This document shows, in pieces, positions 1 through 5,802 of a stretch of DNA of 12,100 bases. A model generated the notes under the pieces. The model saw nothing but the letters and a program-made list of their open reading frames with translations. It did not search any database and was not told where the DNA came from. The stretch comes from JAGLTA01 sp023142625 (lineage in GTDB: Bacteria; Patescibacteriota; Patescibacteriia; JAACEG01), in contig DAOWHA010000041.1 in NCBI GenBank assembly GCA_030641665.1, forward strand, positions 1-12,100, given 5' to 3'. The position numbers and the translations under genes are program-made. The stretch's first letter is position 1. Every line of letters starts with the position of its first letter.

Positions 1-100
1 GCCTTAAATCTGCAACTGGAGATTTAATGCCGTATTTAGCCAAATTCCTGTTAAAAAATTTGACCATAAATTTTTTGCTGTATATTTTTTTAAAAGGCAT
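1..100 (-). CDS. Possible 5' end of a leftward gene, cut by the window edge
   Basis: An open reading frame starts at an ATG at 100-98 on the minus strand and runs without a stop to the window edge, giving about 33 residues that begin MPFKKIYSKKFMVKFF and later read AKYGIKSPVADLR. The composition (lysine, phenylalanine, a Gly-Ile-Lys-Ser-Pro turn) resembles the other proteins here. The short tract faintly recalls the start of AlkD-like HEAT-repeat DNA alkylation repair proteins, but it is far too short to assign. No ribosome binding site is seen, which is normal for this window. One plus-strand frame is also open from the edge to about 137, so a rightward gene end is the alternative. Confidence 0.3.
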   Translation of the reverse strand, partial: MPFKKIYSKKFMVKFFNRNLAKYGIKSPVADLR

Positions 101-179
101 AAAGTCTATTCAAAATAATAGTTTTAAGTTAAAATAAAATTATATTCTAACTTTAACAAAATTATATTTAGATGTAAAT

Positions 180-782
180 ATGTTTTCAGGAATAGTTGAA
201 AAAACAGGAACAATTAAAAAAATAAACAAGAGGCAAAAAAAAATTTATTTTACTATTGCGGCAAAAAATTTTTTGCGAGATATTAAAATCGGTTCCAGTA
301 TTTCTTGCGACGGCGCCTGCTTGACTGTTGTTAAAAAAACAAAAAATAACTTTGATGTTGAATTGATGCCGGAAACTTTAAATCTCACAAAATTCGCTGG
401 TTCCAAAGCGGGAGATTTGATAAATTTAGAAAAATCCCTAAAAGTTAGCGATCGCGTAGACGGACATTTTGTGATGGGACATATTGACGCCGTCGGCGCG
501 ATTAAAAAAATTATCAAAGACGGCGAATATACGAATTTGGTTATAAAAGTTCCCAGGCAACTGATAAAATATTTAGCTTATAAAGGATCGGCTTCTATTA
601 ATGGCGTAAGTTTAACTATCTCTGGCGTTGGAAAATTATGGTTTAAAGTAAGTTTAATTACGCATACTTTAAAAATTACAAACCTATCAAAACTAAAAGT
701 TGACGACAAAGTAAATATTGAGATTGATATGCTGGCTCGGTATTTGAAAAGTTTATTAGATAATGCTAAAATAACTAAATGA
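180..782 (+). CDS. ribE: Riboflavin synthase, alpha subunit
   Basis: Riboflavin synthase dismutates two molecules of 6,7-dimethyl-8-ribityllumazine into riboflavin and the pyrimidinedione that RibH reuses; it is a cytosolic homotrimer. The 200 residues match the usual family length. Two lumazine-binding barrels are visible: N-barrel about 1-95, opening with MFSGIVE and carrying SCDGACLTV (41-50), and C-barrel about 96-190, with GHID (100-103), NGVSLTI (141-147) and IPHTLEVTNL-like THTLKITNL (161-169). The C-terminal MLARYLKSLL corresponds to the trimerisation helix. The ATG at 180 gives the canonical N-terminus; no Shine-Dalgarno is present. The TGA stop overlaps the ribH start (ATGA), so translation is probably coupled. 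No FMN riboswitch consensus was seen upstream. The symbol follows Bacillus use (ribC in E. coli). Confidence 0.97.
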   Translation: MFSGIVEKTGTIKKINKRQKKIYFTIAAKNFLRDIKIGSSISCDGACLTVVKKTKNNFDVELMPETLNLTKFAGSKAGDLINLEKSLKVSDRVDGHFVMGHIDAVGAIKKIIKDGEYTNLVIKVPRQLIKYLAYKGSASINGVSLTISGVGKLWFKVSLITHTLKITNLSKLKVDDKVNIEIDMLARYLKSLLDNAKITK

Positions 783-1237
783 AGACTAATATTTTTAACA
801 ATCTGAATGGAAAAGGGTTAAAAATCGCAATTGTTCAGGCAAGGTTTAATCAAGATATCACAAAAAATTTGCTTGACGGCGCTTTAAGCGCGCTAAAACA
901 GGCAGGCGTAAACGATAAATATATCAAAATTACCAAAGTTCCAGGTTCATTTGAAATCCCTTTAACTTGCCAAAAACTAGCGCGAATGAAAAAATTTGAT
1001 GGAATTATTGCGCTTGGCGCGATTATTAAAGGCGAAACCGCGCACTTTGATTATATCGCAAAAGCTGCCACTGACGGAATCATGCGAACAATGCTTGATT
1101 ATAAAATTCCAATTGCGTTTGGAATAATCACAACCTACACTTTAGCGCAAGCGAAAAAGAGATCTGTAGATAGTAAAAAAAATAGCGGGTATGGAGCAAC
1201 ATTATCATTGATAGAAACAATAAATAATCTTAAATAA
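779..1237 (+). CDS. ribH: 6,7-dimethyl-8-ribityllumazine synthase
   Basis: Lumazine synthase condenses 5-amino-6-ribitylamino-uracil with 3,4-dihydroxy-2-butanone 4-phosphate to make the substrate of RibE; the family forms pentamers or 60-meric capsids. The 152 residues are full length. Diagnostic features are the aromatic F23 of ARFNQDI for ring stacking, VPGSFEIP (54-61), the LGAIIKGETAHFDY block (79-92) with phosphate-binding G85/T87 and the general-base histidine H89, FGIITTYTLAQA (114-125) and the conserved basic R128. The ATG is nested in the ribE stop (4-bp overlap), and a 6-bp gap separates the stop from the next gene. Neither ribBA nor ribD lies beside it here, so only the last two pathway steps are encoded locally. 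Confidence 0.97.
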   Translation: MKTNIFNNLNGKGLKIAIVQARFNQDITKNLLDGALSALKQAGVNDKYIKITKVPGSFEIPLTCQKLARMKKFDGIIALGAIIKGETAHFDYIAKAATDGIMRTMLDYKIPIAFGIITTYTLAQAKKRSVDSKKNSGYGATLSLIETINNLK

Positions 1238-1243
1238 AATTAT

Positions 1244-1645
1244 ATGGACGAAGAACCGCAAAATGAAGAGTATGATCAGAGGCAGGAATACAGCAGAAGG
1301 ATACGGAACGCTAAAAAAGCAAAAAAAGCAAAAATCAAAAAAGTAAAAAATAAAATTGAAGGGAAGGCTGGCAAAATTGCAGGCGCGGCGATTAAAAAGT
1401 GGATTTATGTTTTAATGCTATCGGTTGTCGGTTTTATACCAGCAGTTGCCGCCATTGATGCCTATGCTATCGTAAGTCTGTTTAGTAAAAAATTAGGTAA
1501 AATGAAAATTTGGGATTGGGGAATTTTAGTTTTTGCGAATTTTATTTTGGCTGCTATTTTTATCATCGGTTTTATGATTTTTTACTGCGTGCTTAATCCT
1601 GTTGAATGCGGATGGGAAACCGCAAAAGAATCAGTCGGGTTATAA
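1244..1645 (+). CDS. Small basic membrane protein of unknown function
   Basis: I do not recognise this 133-residue protein. An acidic start (DEEPQNEEYDQ) is followed by a strongly basic, probably helical stretch at about 18-52 rich in KKAK-type repeats. Then come two long hydrophobic segments at about 53-80 and 91-117, joined by a short basic loop (SKKLGKMK). The likely topology is two membrane passes, with the basic N-terminal region and the loop's positive charges favouring the cytoplasmic side. Two cysteines (C115, C122) sit at the end of the second segment. It follows ribH by 6 bp and is probably co-transcribed, but nothing links it to flavin chemistry. The basic tail could contact nucleic acid or phospholipid headgroups; this is inference only. 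Confidence 0.72.
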   Translation: MDEEPQNEEYDQRQEYSRRIRNAKKAKKAKIKKVKNKIEGKAGKIAGAAIKKWIYVLMLSVVGFIPAVAAIDAYAIVSLFSKKLGKMKIWDWGILVFANFILAAIFIIGFMIFYCVLNPVECGWETAKESVGL

Positions 1646-1661
1646 AACAAACTGCTTTTTG

Positions 1662-1705
1662 ACTTTACAAACTTTACAAACTTTTAACTTTTTAACTTTC
1701 AACTT
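1662..1705 (+). repeat. Short imperfect tandem repeat, ACTTTACAA / ACTTTTAA units
   Basis: The gap before the beta-propeller gene is almost wholly made of units of 7-9 bp: ACTTTACAA twice, then ACTTTTAA, CTTTTTAA, CTTTCAA and CTTAT, running up to the ATG at 1708. The tract is nearly free of G on the plus strand and therefore unlikely to fold. It could be a slippage-prone low-complexity spacer or an unstructured leader that helps ribosome entry where no Shine-Dalgarno exists. My impression that similar tracts are common between genes in Parcubacteria is from memory and not tested here. Confidence 0.6.
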
Positions 1706-1707
1706 AT

Positions 1708-2916
1708 ATGAATCTACCAGAATTAAATTACAAAAAAGTAGCGCTGATCGTCGGATTTTGCTTGGTCTGCCTATTTTTCGCGTGGCTTATCTATATATTC
1801 TTTTTCGCGTCAATGCTCGCTCCCGTAAACACAAATACTAATGAACCGTATGAGCCGGATCCGACAAATAGAAATTTCAACGCAAACGGCGCGCTGCCGA
1901 CAGATAAAAATATAAACCAAGCAACGATTGAGCAGACGAGAAAAATCCAGCCAAGCGGATTCAGTGAGATCAGAAAGATCACAGAATCTAGCATAAAAGG
2001 CGCTTCGCTTGCGTCTAATGGAACAGATATTATCTATTATAACCGCGATGAAGGAAAATTTTACAAAATCAACGAAGATGGGGAGGGATCTTTATTGAGC
2101 GAAAAAACTTTTTACGATATCCAAAATGTCGTTTGGTCAAATAATAAGGATAAAGCGGTTTTAGAATATCCCGATGGCGCGAATGTTATTTACGATTTTG
2201 TAAAAAAAGAACAGACGACTATTCCAAAAAACTGGGAAGATTTTGAATTTTCAACTGACAATAAAAAGGTTGTGACAAAAAATTTCAGCAGTTATTCGGC
2301 TGAAAGCAATTTAGTGATTGCCAATATTTCCACGGGACAGACAAAAATTATTGAAAATTTAGGCAGAAAAGCTAACTTTTTTCAGATAAGCTGTTCACCT
2401 GACAATCAAGTAGTCGCGTTTTTTGCGGAACTTGTGGATTTTGACCATCAAGAAATTTATTTTATAGGGCAATATGGAGAAAATTTCAAATCAATTATTG
2501 TAGACGGCATAGGATTTAAAGGAAAGTGGAGCCCTGACAGCAAAAAAATTCTCTATAGCGTCTACAGCAGTTTAAGAGATTACAAGCCGATTTTATGGAT
2601 AACCGACAAAGAGGGAAACCAAAAAATGCTGCCTGTTAAAACATGGTCTGACAAATGCGTTTTTTACAATAATGAAATTATCTACTGTGGAGTGCCGCAA
2701 AAATTCGGAGAGATGGCTGGCATGTTTCCAGAATCATCTTTTAAATTCAATGACGATATTTACAAGATAGATATAATTAAAAATTACGCGGAAAAAATTC
2801 AGATAAACAAAAAATTTGATTTTTACAATGTTAAAGAAATTTTAATATCAAAAAATCAAGACGCGCTATATTTCACAGACGGAAGAACCGGACGGCTGTA
2901 TAAAATAGAGTTGTAA
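1708..2916 (+). CDS. Membrane-anchored TolB/WD40-like beta-propeller protein
   Basis: The protein has 402 residues. A single N-terminal transmembrane anchor (about 11-35) is followed by a Pro/Asn/Thr-rich linker (about 38-75) and a repeat domain (about 85-402) with PD40/TolB-like blade signatures: VVWSNNKDKAVLEY (141-154), CSPDNQVVAF (229-238), WSPDSKKILYSV (274-285) and the closing ALYFTDGRTGRLYKI (386-400). It should be tethered with the propeller outside the membrane. Such propellers usually bind proteins or glycans and have no catalytic residues of their own; the ligand here is unknown. There is no lipobox. It is the last gene of the rightward block and stops about 30 bp before the hairpin terminator. 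The start is the first ATG that gives the charged-then-hydrophobic anchor. Confidence 0.82.
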   Translation: MNLPELNYKKVALIVGFCLVCLFFAWLIYIFFFASMLAPVNTNTNEPYEPDPTNRNFNANGALPTDKNINQATIEQTRKIQPSGFSEIRKITESSIKGASLASNGTDIIYYNRDEGKFYKINEDGEGSLLSEKTFYDIQNVVWSNNKDKAVLEYPDGANVIYDFVKKEQTTIPKNWEDFEFSTDNKKVVTKNFSSYSAESNLVIANISTGQTKIIENLGRKANFFQISCSPDNQVVAFFAELVDFDHQEIYFIGQYGENFKSIIVDGIGFKGKWSPDSKKILYSVYSSLRDYKPILWITDKEGNQKMLPVKTWSDKCVFYNNEIIYCGVPQKFGEMAGMFPESSFKFNDDIYKIDIIKNYAEKIQINKKFDFYNVKEILISKNQDALYFTDGRTGRLYKIEL

Positions 2917-2947
2917 TTATTTCAAATGCAATTTAAAAAAAATTTAT

Positions 2948-2989
2948 CAAACAAAAAAGCGGTTAAATATTTACCCGCTTTTTTGTTTG
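2948..2989. terminator. Bidirectional intrinsic terminator between convergent genes
   Basis: The arms 2948-2962 and 2975-2989 are perfectly complementary over 15 bp: CAAACAAAAAAGCGG and its reverse complement. The loop contains the palindrome TAAATATTTA, which could extend the stem past one mismatch. An A-tract leads in and a T-tract trails out on both strands, and the minus strand continues into a further T-rich run. The hairpin lies between the convergent stops at 2916 and 3049, so it most likely ends transcription from both sides. Confidence 0.88.
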
Positions 2990-3048
2990 TACATATTTTA
3001 ATGTCCGTTGACAATTTGTATAAAAAAATAAATTTAAAAAAAATCGCT

Positions 3049-3885
3049 CTATCTCTTTTTTTGAAAAAACGCTATTCTTGGATTTTTGTCAAAAAAATGT
3101 TTTGTTCTGTATTTTAAAGAATCTTTTACATGCTGGCGCAACGCGCGGCTTTTAAAAAATTTTTTAAATCCGCCTGCACTCAGCCTCTTTCCATCGGCAA
3201 ATACTTTAACTTCTGGAAAATAGACAACTCTGTAATTGCTTTTCCACGCCTGAAAACATATTTCAGTGTCTGCCATAAACAGAAAATAATCCTCACAAAA
3301 TCCTCTTATCTTATCCCATAGTTTTTTTTGTACGACCACGCAGGATGATTGCAGCCAGTCAACATCTTGAATTTTATCATAATCAAAACAAAACATTCTG
3401 CCGCATTCTATTTTTTTATTCAATATCGGCAAATTTCCTAAAAAAGTTCTTCGCGCGACCTGCAGATAAAATTTAGGAAAAAATCTCGCGGTTAGCGACG
3501 CGCGTCCGTCAGGATTTATCTGCTTTGGCCCCAAAATTCCGATGTCCCTGTTTTTATCCATATAATTTATCATCCGAGCAAGCGACTTTTTTTCTTTCCA
3601 TAAAATATCAGGGTTGACTATCAAAACATACTCGCCTTCAATTTCACCTTTAACATTATTATACGCCTTTGAATATCCGAGATTTTCAGAATTAATTTTA
3701 ACATTAACATTATTAAATTTTTTTAACTGGCTTAAAATTTCAGCATTTTTTTTATCGCAAGAATTATCAATAATAATTATTTTAAAATTAAAATCCGTTT
3801 TTTGCGCTAAAAGCGAATCAACATTTGCGACAGTTTGCAGCGCTTTCATATAATCAAGAATAATGATTGTCGCTTTGAAGTTCAT
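3049..3885 (-). CDS. Family 2 glycosyltransferase, rhamnosyltransferase-like
   Basis: This is a 278-residue GT2 (GT-A fold) enzyme that probably transfers a sugar from a nucleotide donor to a surface glycan or lipid-linked acceptor at the cytoplasmic face. The nucleotide-binding start reads ATIIILDYM, followed by IIIIDNSCDK (36-45). NPD at 91-93 stands in for the metal-binding DXD. WLQSSCVVV (177-185) is the acceptor-side strand, and ADTEIC (205-210) carries the likely catalytic acidic residues. YRVVYFPEVKVFADG (218-232) is typical of the WbbL-type group. No membrane span is visible. Its ATG overlaps the TGA of the preceding GT2 gene by 4 bp (3882-3885), so the two are translationally coupled. 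The donor sugar cannot be read from the sequence. Confidence 0.9.
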   Translation of the reverse strand: MNFKATIIILDYMKALQTVANVDSLLAQKTDFNFKIIIIDNSCDKKNAEILSQLKKFNNVNVKINSENLGYSKAYNNVKGEIEGEYVLIVNPDILWKEKKSLARMINYMDKNRDIGILGPKQINPDGRASLTARFFPKFYLQVARRTFLGNLPILNKKIECGRMFCFDYDKIQDVDWLQSSCVVVQKKLWDKIRGFCEDYFLFMADTEICFQAWKSNYRVVYFPEVKVFADGKRLSAGGFKKFFKSRALRQHVKDSLKYRTKHFFDKNPRIAFFQKKR

Positions 3886-4946
3886 AATATTTTTTTAACA
3901 ATATTCCAATAAAAATTAAAAATCGGATTTGCGATATATTTTAAAACAGGATTTTCTATTTCTTGAAACAGAACTTCCCCTAAAAAATTTCTCGCGATAT
4001 CACTGTCTTTTATTTCGCGAAAACTTTTTATTTTTTGCCTTTGCTTAAAAATTTTCAGCCAGCTATTCGGCTTTAAAAAATATCCGTAAACTTTCAGTTT
4101 CGTTAAAAACCATCCGTTCGCGATAGAATACAGCAAAATTCCGAAATCCATAAAAACAGCGGCTGGAAAAATCAGCAGCAAATTCGGCAAACTGTAAAAA
4201 GTGAATATCGCGATATATCGATTTCGCTCCATATAATAAAGCATTGAAATGCTGCGCGCGAAATCGTATTTATGCCGCATAATTGACTTTGGCGCCAAGA
4301 CGATTCTGTATCCGGCTAATTTCGCTTTCCAACTGATTTCCATGTCGTCGTGATACATATAATACTCTTCGTTATATCCGTTGATTTTATCAATAACCTC
4401 TTTTTTAACAATAAAAGAGCACCCGCTAGCGTATCCTTTTATCTCGGGCAACCCTTTAATCTCATAATCAGACTCGTTGTATCCTTTTGTAAAACCGAAC
4501 CCAAGAAAATGAATAATATTTCCCAAGCTGTTGATTTTCGGCTTTTTCCATTCTTCTTCTGTTTTTGGATATAGCAAAATTTTTGATTGCGCGATGCCGA
4601 TTTTTTCATCAGATCTAACGGCTTTAACTAATTCCACAAGCCAATTTTTATCAAACTTTGCGTCCATATTCGCGATCACAAAATATTCGCATCCGCCTTC
4701 CAGCGCTTTTTTTATCCCTGCATTATTAGCCGCCGAGTAATTGCCGTCTTCTCTCGGAATAATAATCGCTTCCGGGTAATTTTTTTTTAAATAATTTCTT
4801 GATTTCTCGCTTGAAGCATTGTCAATAATATAAATTTGATATAATTCTTTCGGATAATTTTGCGCGCGCAGACTGTCGCGGCATTCGCGCAAAAACTTTT
4901 CGGCGTAATTTTTATAATTAACAATAATTACAGCGGTTTTTTTCAT
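3882..4946 (-). CDS. Family 2 glycosyltransferase with C-terminal membrane segments
   Basis: This 354-residue GT2 enzyme has the GT-A order: VIIVNYKNY (6-14), IYIIDNASSEKS (38-49), a NYSAANNAGIKKA helix (69-81), NMD (93-95) as the DXD equivalent, YASGCSFIV (172-180) and the acidic catalytic block HDDMEISWKAKLAGYRI (199-215). A C-terminal extension has hydrophobic segments at about 246-278 and a basic tail, so it probably sits on or in the inner membrane and works on a lipid-linked acceptor. It starts with ATG and no Shine-Dalgarno, and it is the first gene of a two-gene leftward unit with the GT2 that follows. Its own promoter must lie at 4947-5118, a gap it shares with the divergent gene; no strong minus-strand promoter stands out there. 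Confidence 0.92.
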   Translation of the reverse strand: MKKTAVIIVNYKNYAEKFLRECRDSLRAQNYPKELYQIYIIDNASSEKSRNYLKKNYPEAIIIPREDGNYSAANNAGIKKALEGGCEYFVIANMDAKFDKNWLVELVKAVRSDEKIGIAQSKILLYPKTEEEWKKPKINSLGNIIHFLGFGFTKGYNESDYEIKGLPEIKGYASGCSFIVKKEVIDKINGYNEEYYMYHDDMEISWKAKLAGYRIVLAPKSIMRHKYDFARSISMLYYMERNRYIAIFTFYSLPNLLLIFPAAVFMDFGILLYSIANGWFLTKLKVYGYFLKPNSWLKIFKQRQKIKSFREIKDSDIARNFLGEVLFQEIENPVLKYIANPIFNFYWNIVKKIL

Positions 4947-4971
4947 ATTAAAAAATGTCTTGTTTAAAAGA

Positions 4972-4999
4972 TTGAATATTCTTTTATTAATGCTATAAT
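4972..4999 (+). promoter_or_regulatory. Extended -10 sigma-70 type promoter
   Basis: A -35-like TTGAAT (4972-4977), a 16-bp spacer and a perfect TATAAT (4994-4999) preceded by TG at 4991-4992 form an extended -10 element. It is the closest match to a housekeeping promoter that I found in the window. Transcription should begin near 5005-5007, about 110 nt before the gene at 5119, leaving a long leader with inverted repeats. Confidence 0.72.
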
Positions 5000-5000
5000 C

Positions 5001-5039
5001 TAACCATTAATCGCATTAAGGTTAAATTATTTTTTAACC
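5001..5039 (+). promoter_or_regulatory. Leader with two mutually exclusive hairpins
   Basis: Three related blocks occur in a row: TAACC (5001-5005), GGTTAAA (5020-5026) and TTTAACC (5033-5039). The first pair forms a stem with the inner arms TTAAT (5007-5011) and ATTAA (5015-5019) around the loop CGC. The second pair forms a 7-bp stem around a 6-nt loop. Because both need GGTTA, only one can form at a time, as in attenuators. If transcription starts near 5006, the first arm is largely outside the RNA; in that case the DNA inverted repeat overlapping the start site would instead suit a repressor operator. Neither stem is followed by a clear T-tract. Confidence 0.5.
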
Positions 5040-5118
5040 TCACTTTAACATTATTATGCGTAATATACAAATTTAGGAACAATGAATTTTTCAACTACTC
5101 TATAAAAGCATAAATTAT

Positions 5119-5715
5119 ATGAGTGAAAAAAAAGAAAATAATACAAATTTTTATGATAAAATTGTTAACGGGATAAAATGTCATAAAATTATTTCTGTAT
5201 TAATGTTAATATTTTTATTAATCAGTTTTATTTTTACATTAACTACTAATTTTTTTGATTTAAATGATAGATTCGGTACGAAAAGAAATATTGATAATTC
5301 ACATTCAATGCCATTAGATAATATCACAATTAAAAATCAACAAGCACCTACTGAAAAAAAATTGCCACCGGATTTTAAAAGAGAGAATCCGATATTAATA
5401 AAACTTACATATAAACCGCCAAAAATTACCGAAGGAGACCAGTGTGATGAAAGTTGTGTTGGCATTTACATAAAAATTGGGCAAGACGACGATTTTTTAT
5501 ATTTTGATCATCCTTCGTGTAGATCTTATAGGGTTGTTGGATATCATTATGATTCAGGAAACGAAGGTAAAAAAATAATTTCGGATTGGCAGGTTGAAGA
5601 AAAAATAACATGTAATTGGATTAGTCTACAAAAATATTTAATATTAAATATGGTTAATTTGTCCAATTCTGCAAGCACTATAAAAACGATACCAAATTAT
5701 AAAACAATGGAATGA
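5119..5715 (+). CDS. Single-pass membrane protein of unknown function with exported cysteine-containing domain
   Basis: I do not recognise this 198-residue protein. A charged N-terminus (1-20) precedes a transmembrane helix at about 24-45. A low-complexity linker of about 40 residues leads to a small domain (about 90-185) with four cysteines (C109, C113, C134, C165), a CDESC motif and a DDDFLYFDH segment. With an N-in topology this domain lies outside the membrane, where the cysteines could pair as disulfides or bind metal. The upstream frame meets a stop at 5083-5085, so ATG 5119 is the first usable start. The gene has its own strong promoter and a structured leader. Codon use is very AT-rich, like the restriction-modification genes after it, suggesting it belongs to the same accessory segment. 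Confidence 0.75.
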   Translation: MSEKKENNTNFYDKIVNGIKCHKIISVLMLIFLLISFIFTLTTNFFDLNDRFGTKRNIDNSHSMPLDNITIKNQQAPTEKKLPPDFKRENPILIKLTYKPPKITEGDQCDESCVGIYIKIGQDDDFLYFDHPSCRSYRVVGYHYDSGNEGKKIISDWQVEEKITCNWISLQKYLILNMVNLSNSASTIKTIPNYKTME

Positions 5716-5725
5716 TATTTAAAAT

Positions 5726-5745
5726 GTCCACGCCCGAGACGCGTC
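5726..5745. other. Short GC-rich patch containing the palindrome GACGCGTC
   Basis: A 20-bp segment, GTCCACGCCCGAGACGCGTC, has 14 G/C in surroundings that are nearly all A and T. It ends in the 8-bp palindrome GACGCGTC. It sits between the unknown membrane gene and the methyltransferase gene. It could be the remnant of a GC-rich intergenic repeat or an insertion scar at the edge of the restriction-modification cassette. No second copy is seen in this window. Confidence 0.35.
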
Positions 5746-5802
5746 AAAATTTAAAACAAAAAAATCAAATTCAAATAATAATGCAGTTTATTTTTAAATA
5801 AT

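Noticed and set aside
60..88. TTGACC at 60-65 with TATTTT at 83-88 as a promoter for ribE
   Set aside because: The spacing is right, but the -10 is weak, the site lies inside the possible leftward reading frame and almost 100 bp before ribE, and A/T-rich DNA gives such matches by chance.
451..458. GCGATCGC octamer inside ribE, as in cyanobacterial HIP1 sites
   Set aside because: A single copy inside a coding region, and nothing else in the window suggests a cyanobacterium.
1661..1706. The ACTTTACAA tract as a CRISPR array
   Set aside because: The units are only 7-9 bp, contiguous and without spacers.
1602..1841. A 79-residue rightward reading frame bridging two genes
   Set aside because: It overlaps the end of the small membrane protein and the anchor region of the beta-propeller in another frame and crosses the repeat tract.
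2926..3117. A 63-residue rightward reading frame
   Set aside because: It runs straight through the terminator hairpin and overlaps the end of the GT2 gene on the other strand; its composition is lysine and phenylalanine from A/T runs.
4350..4740. Two rightward reading frames of about 70 residues each opposite the second GT2 gene
   Set aside because: They are antisense to conserved GT2 motifs and have no initiation signals.
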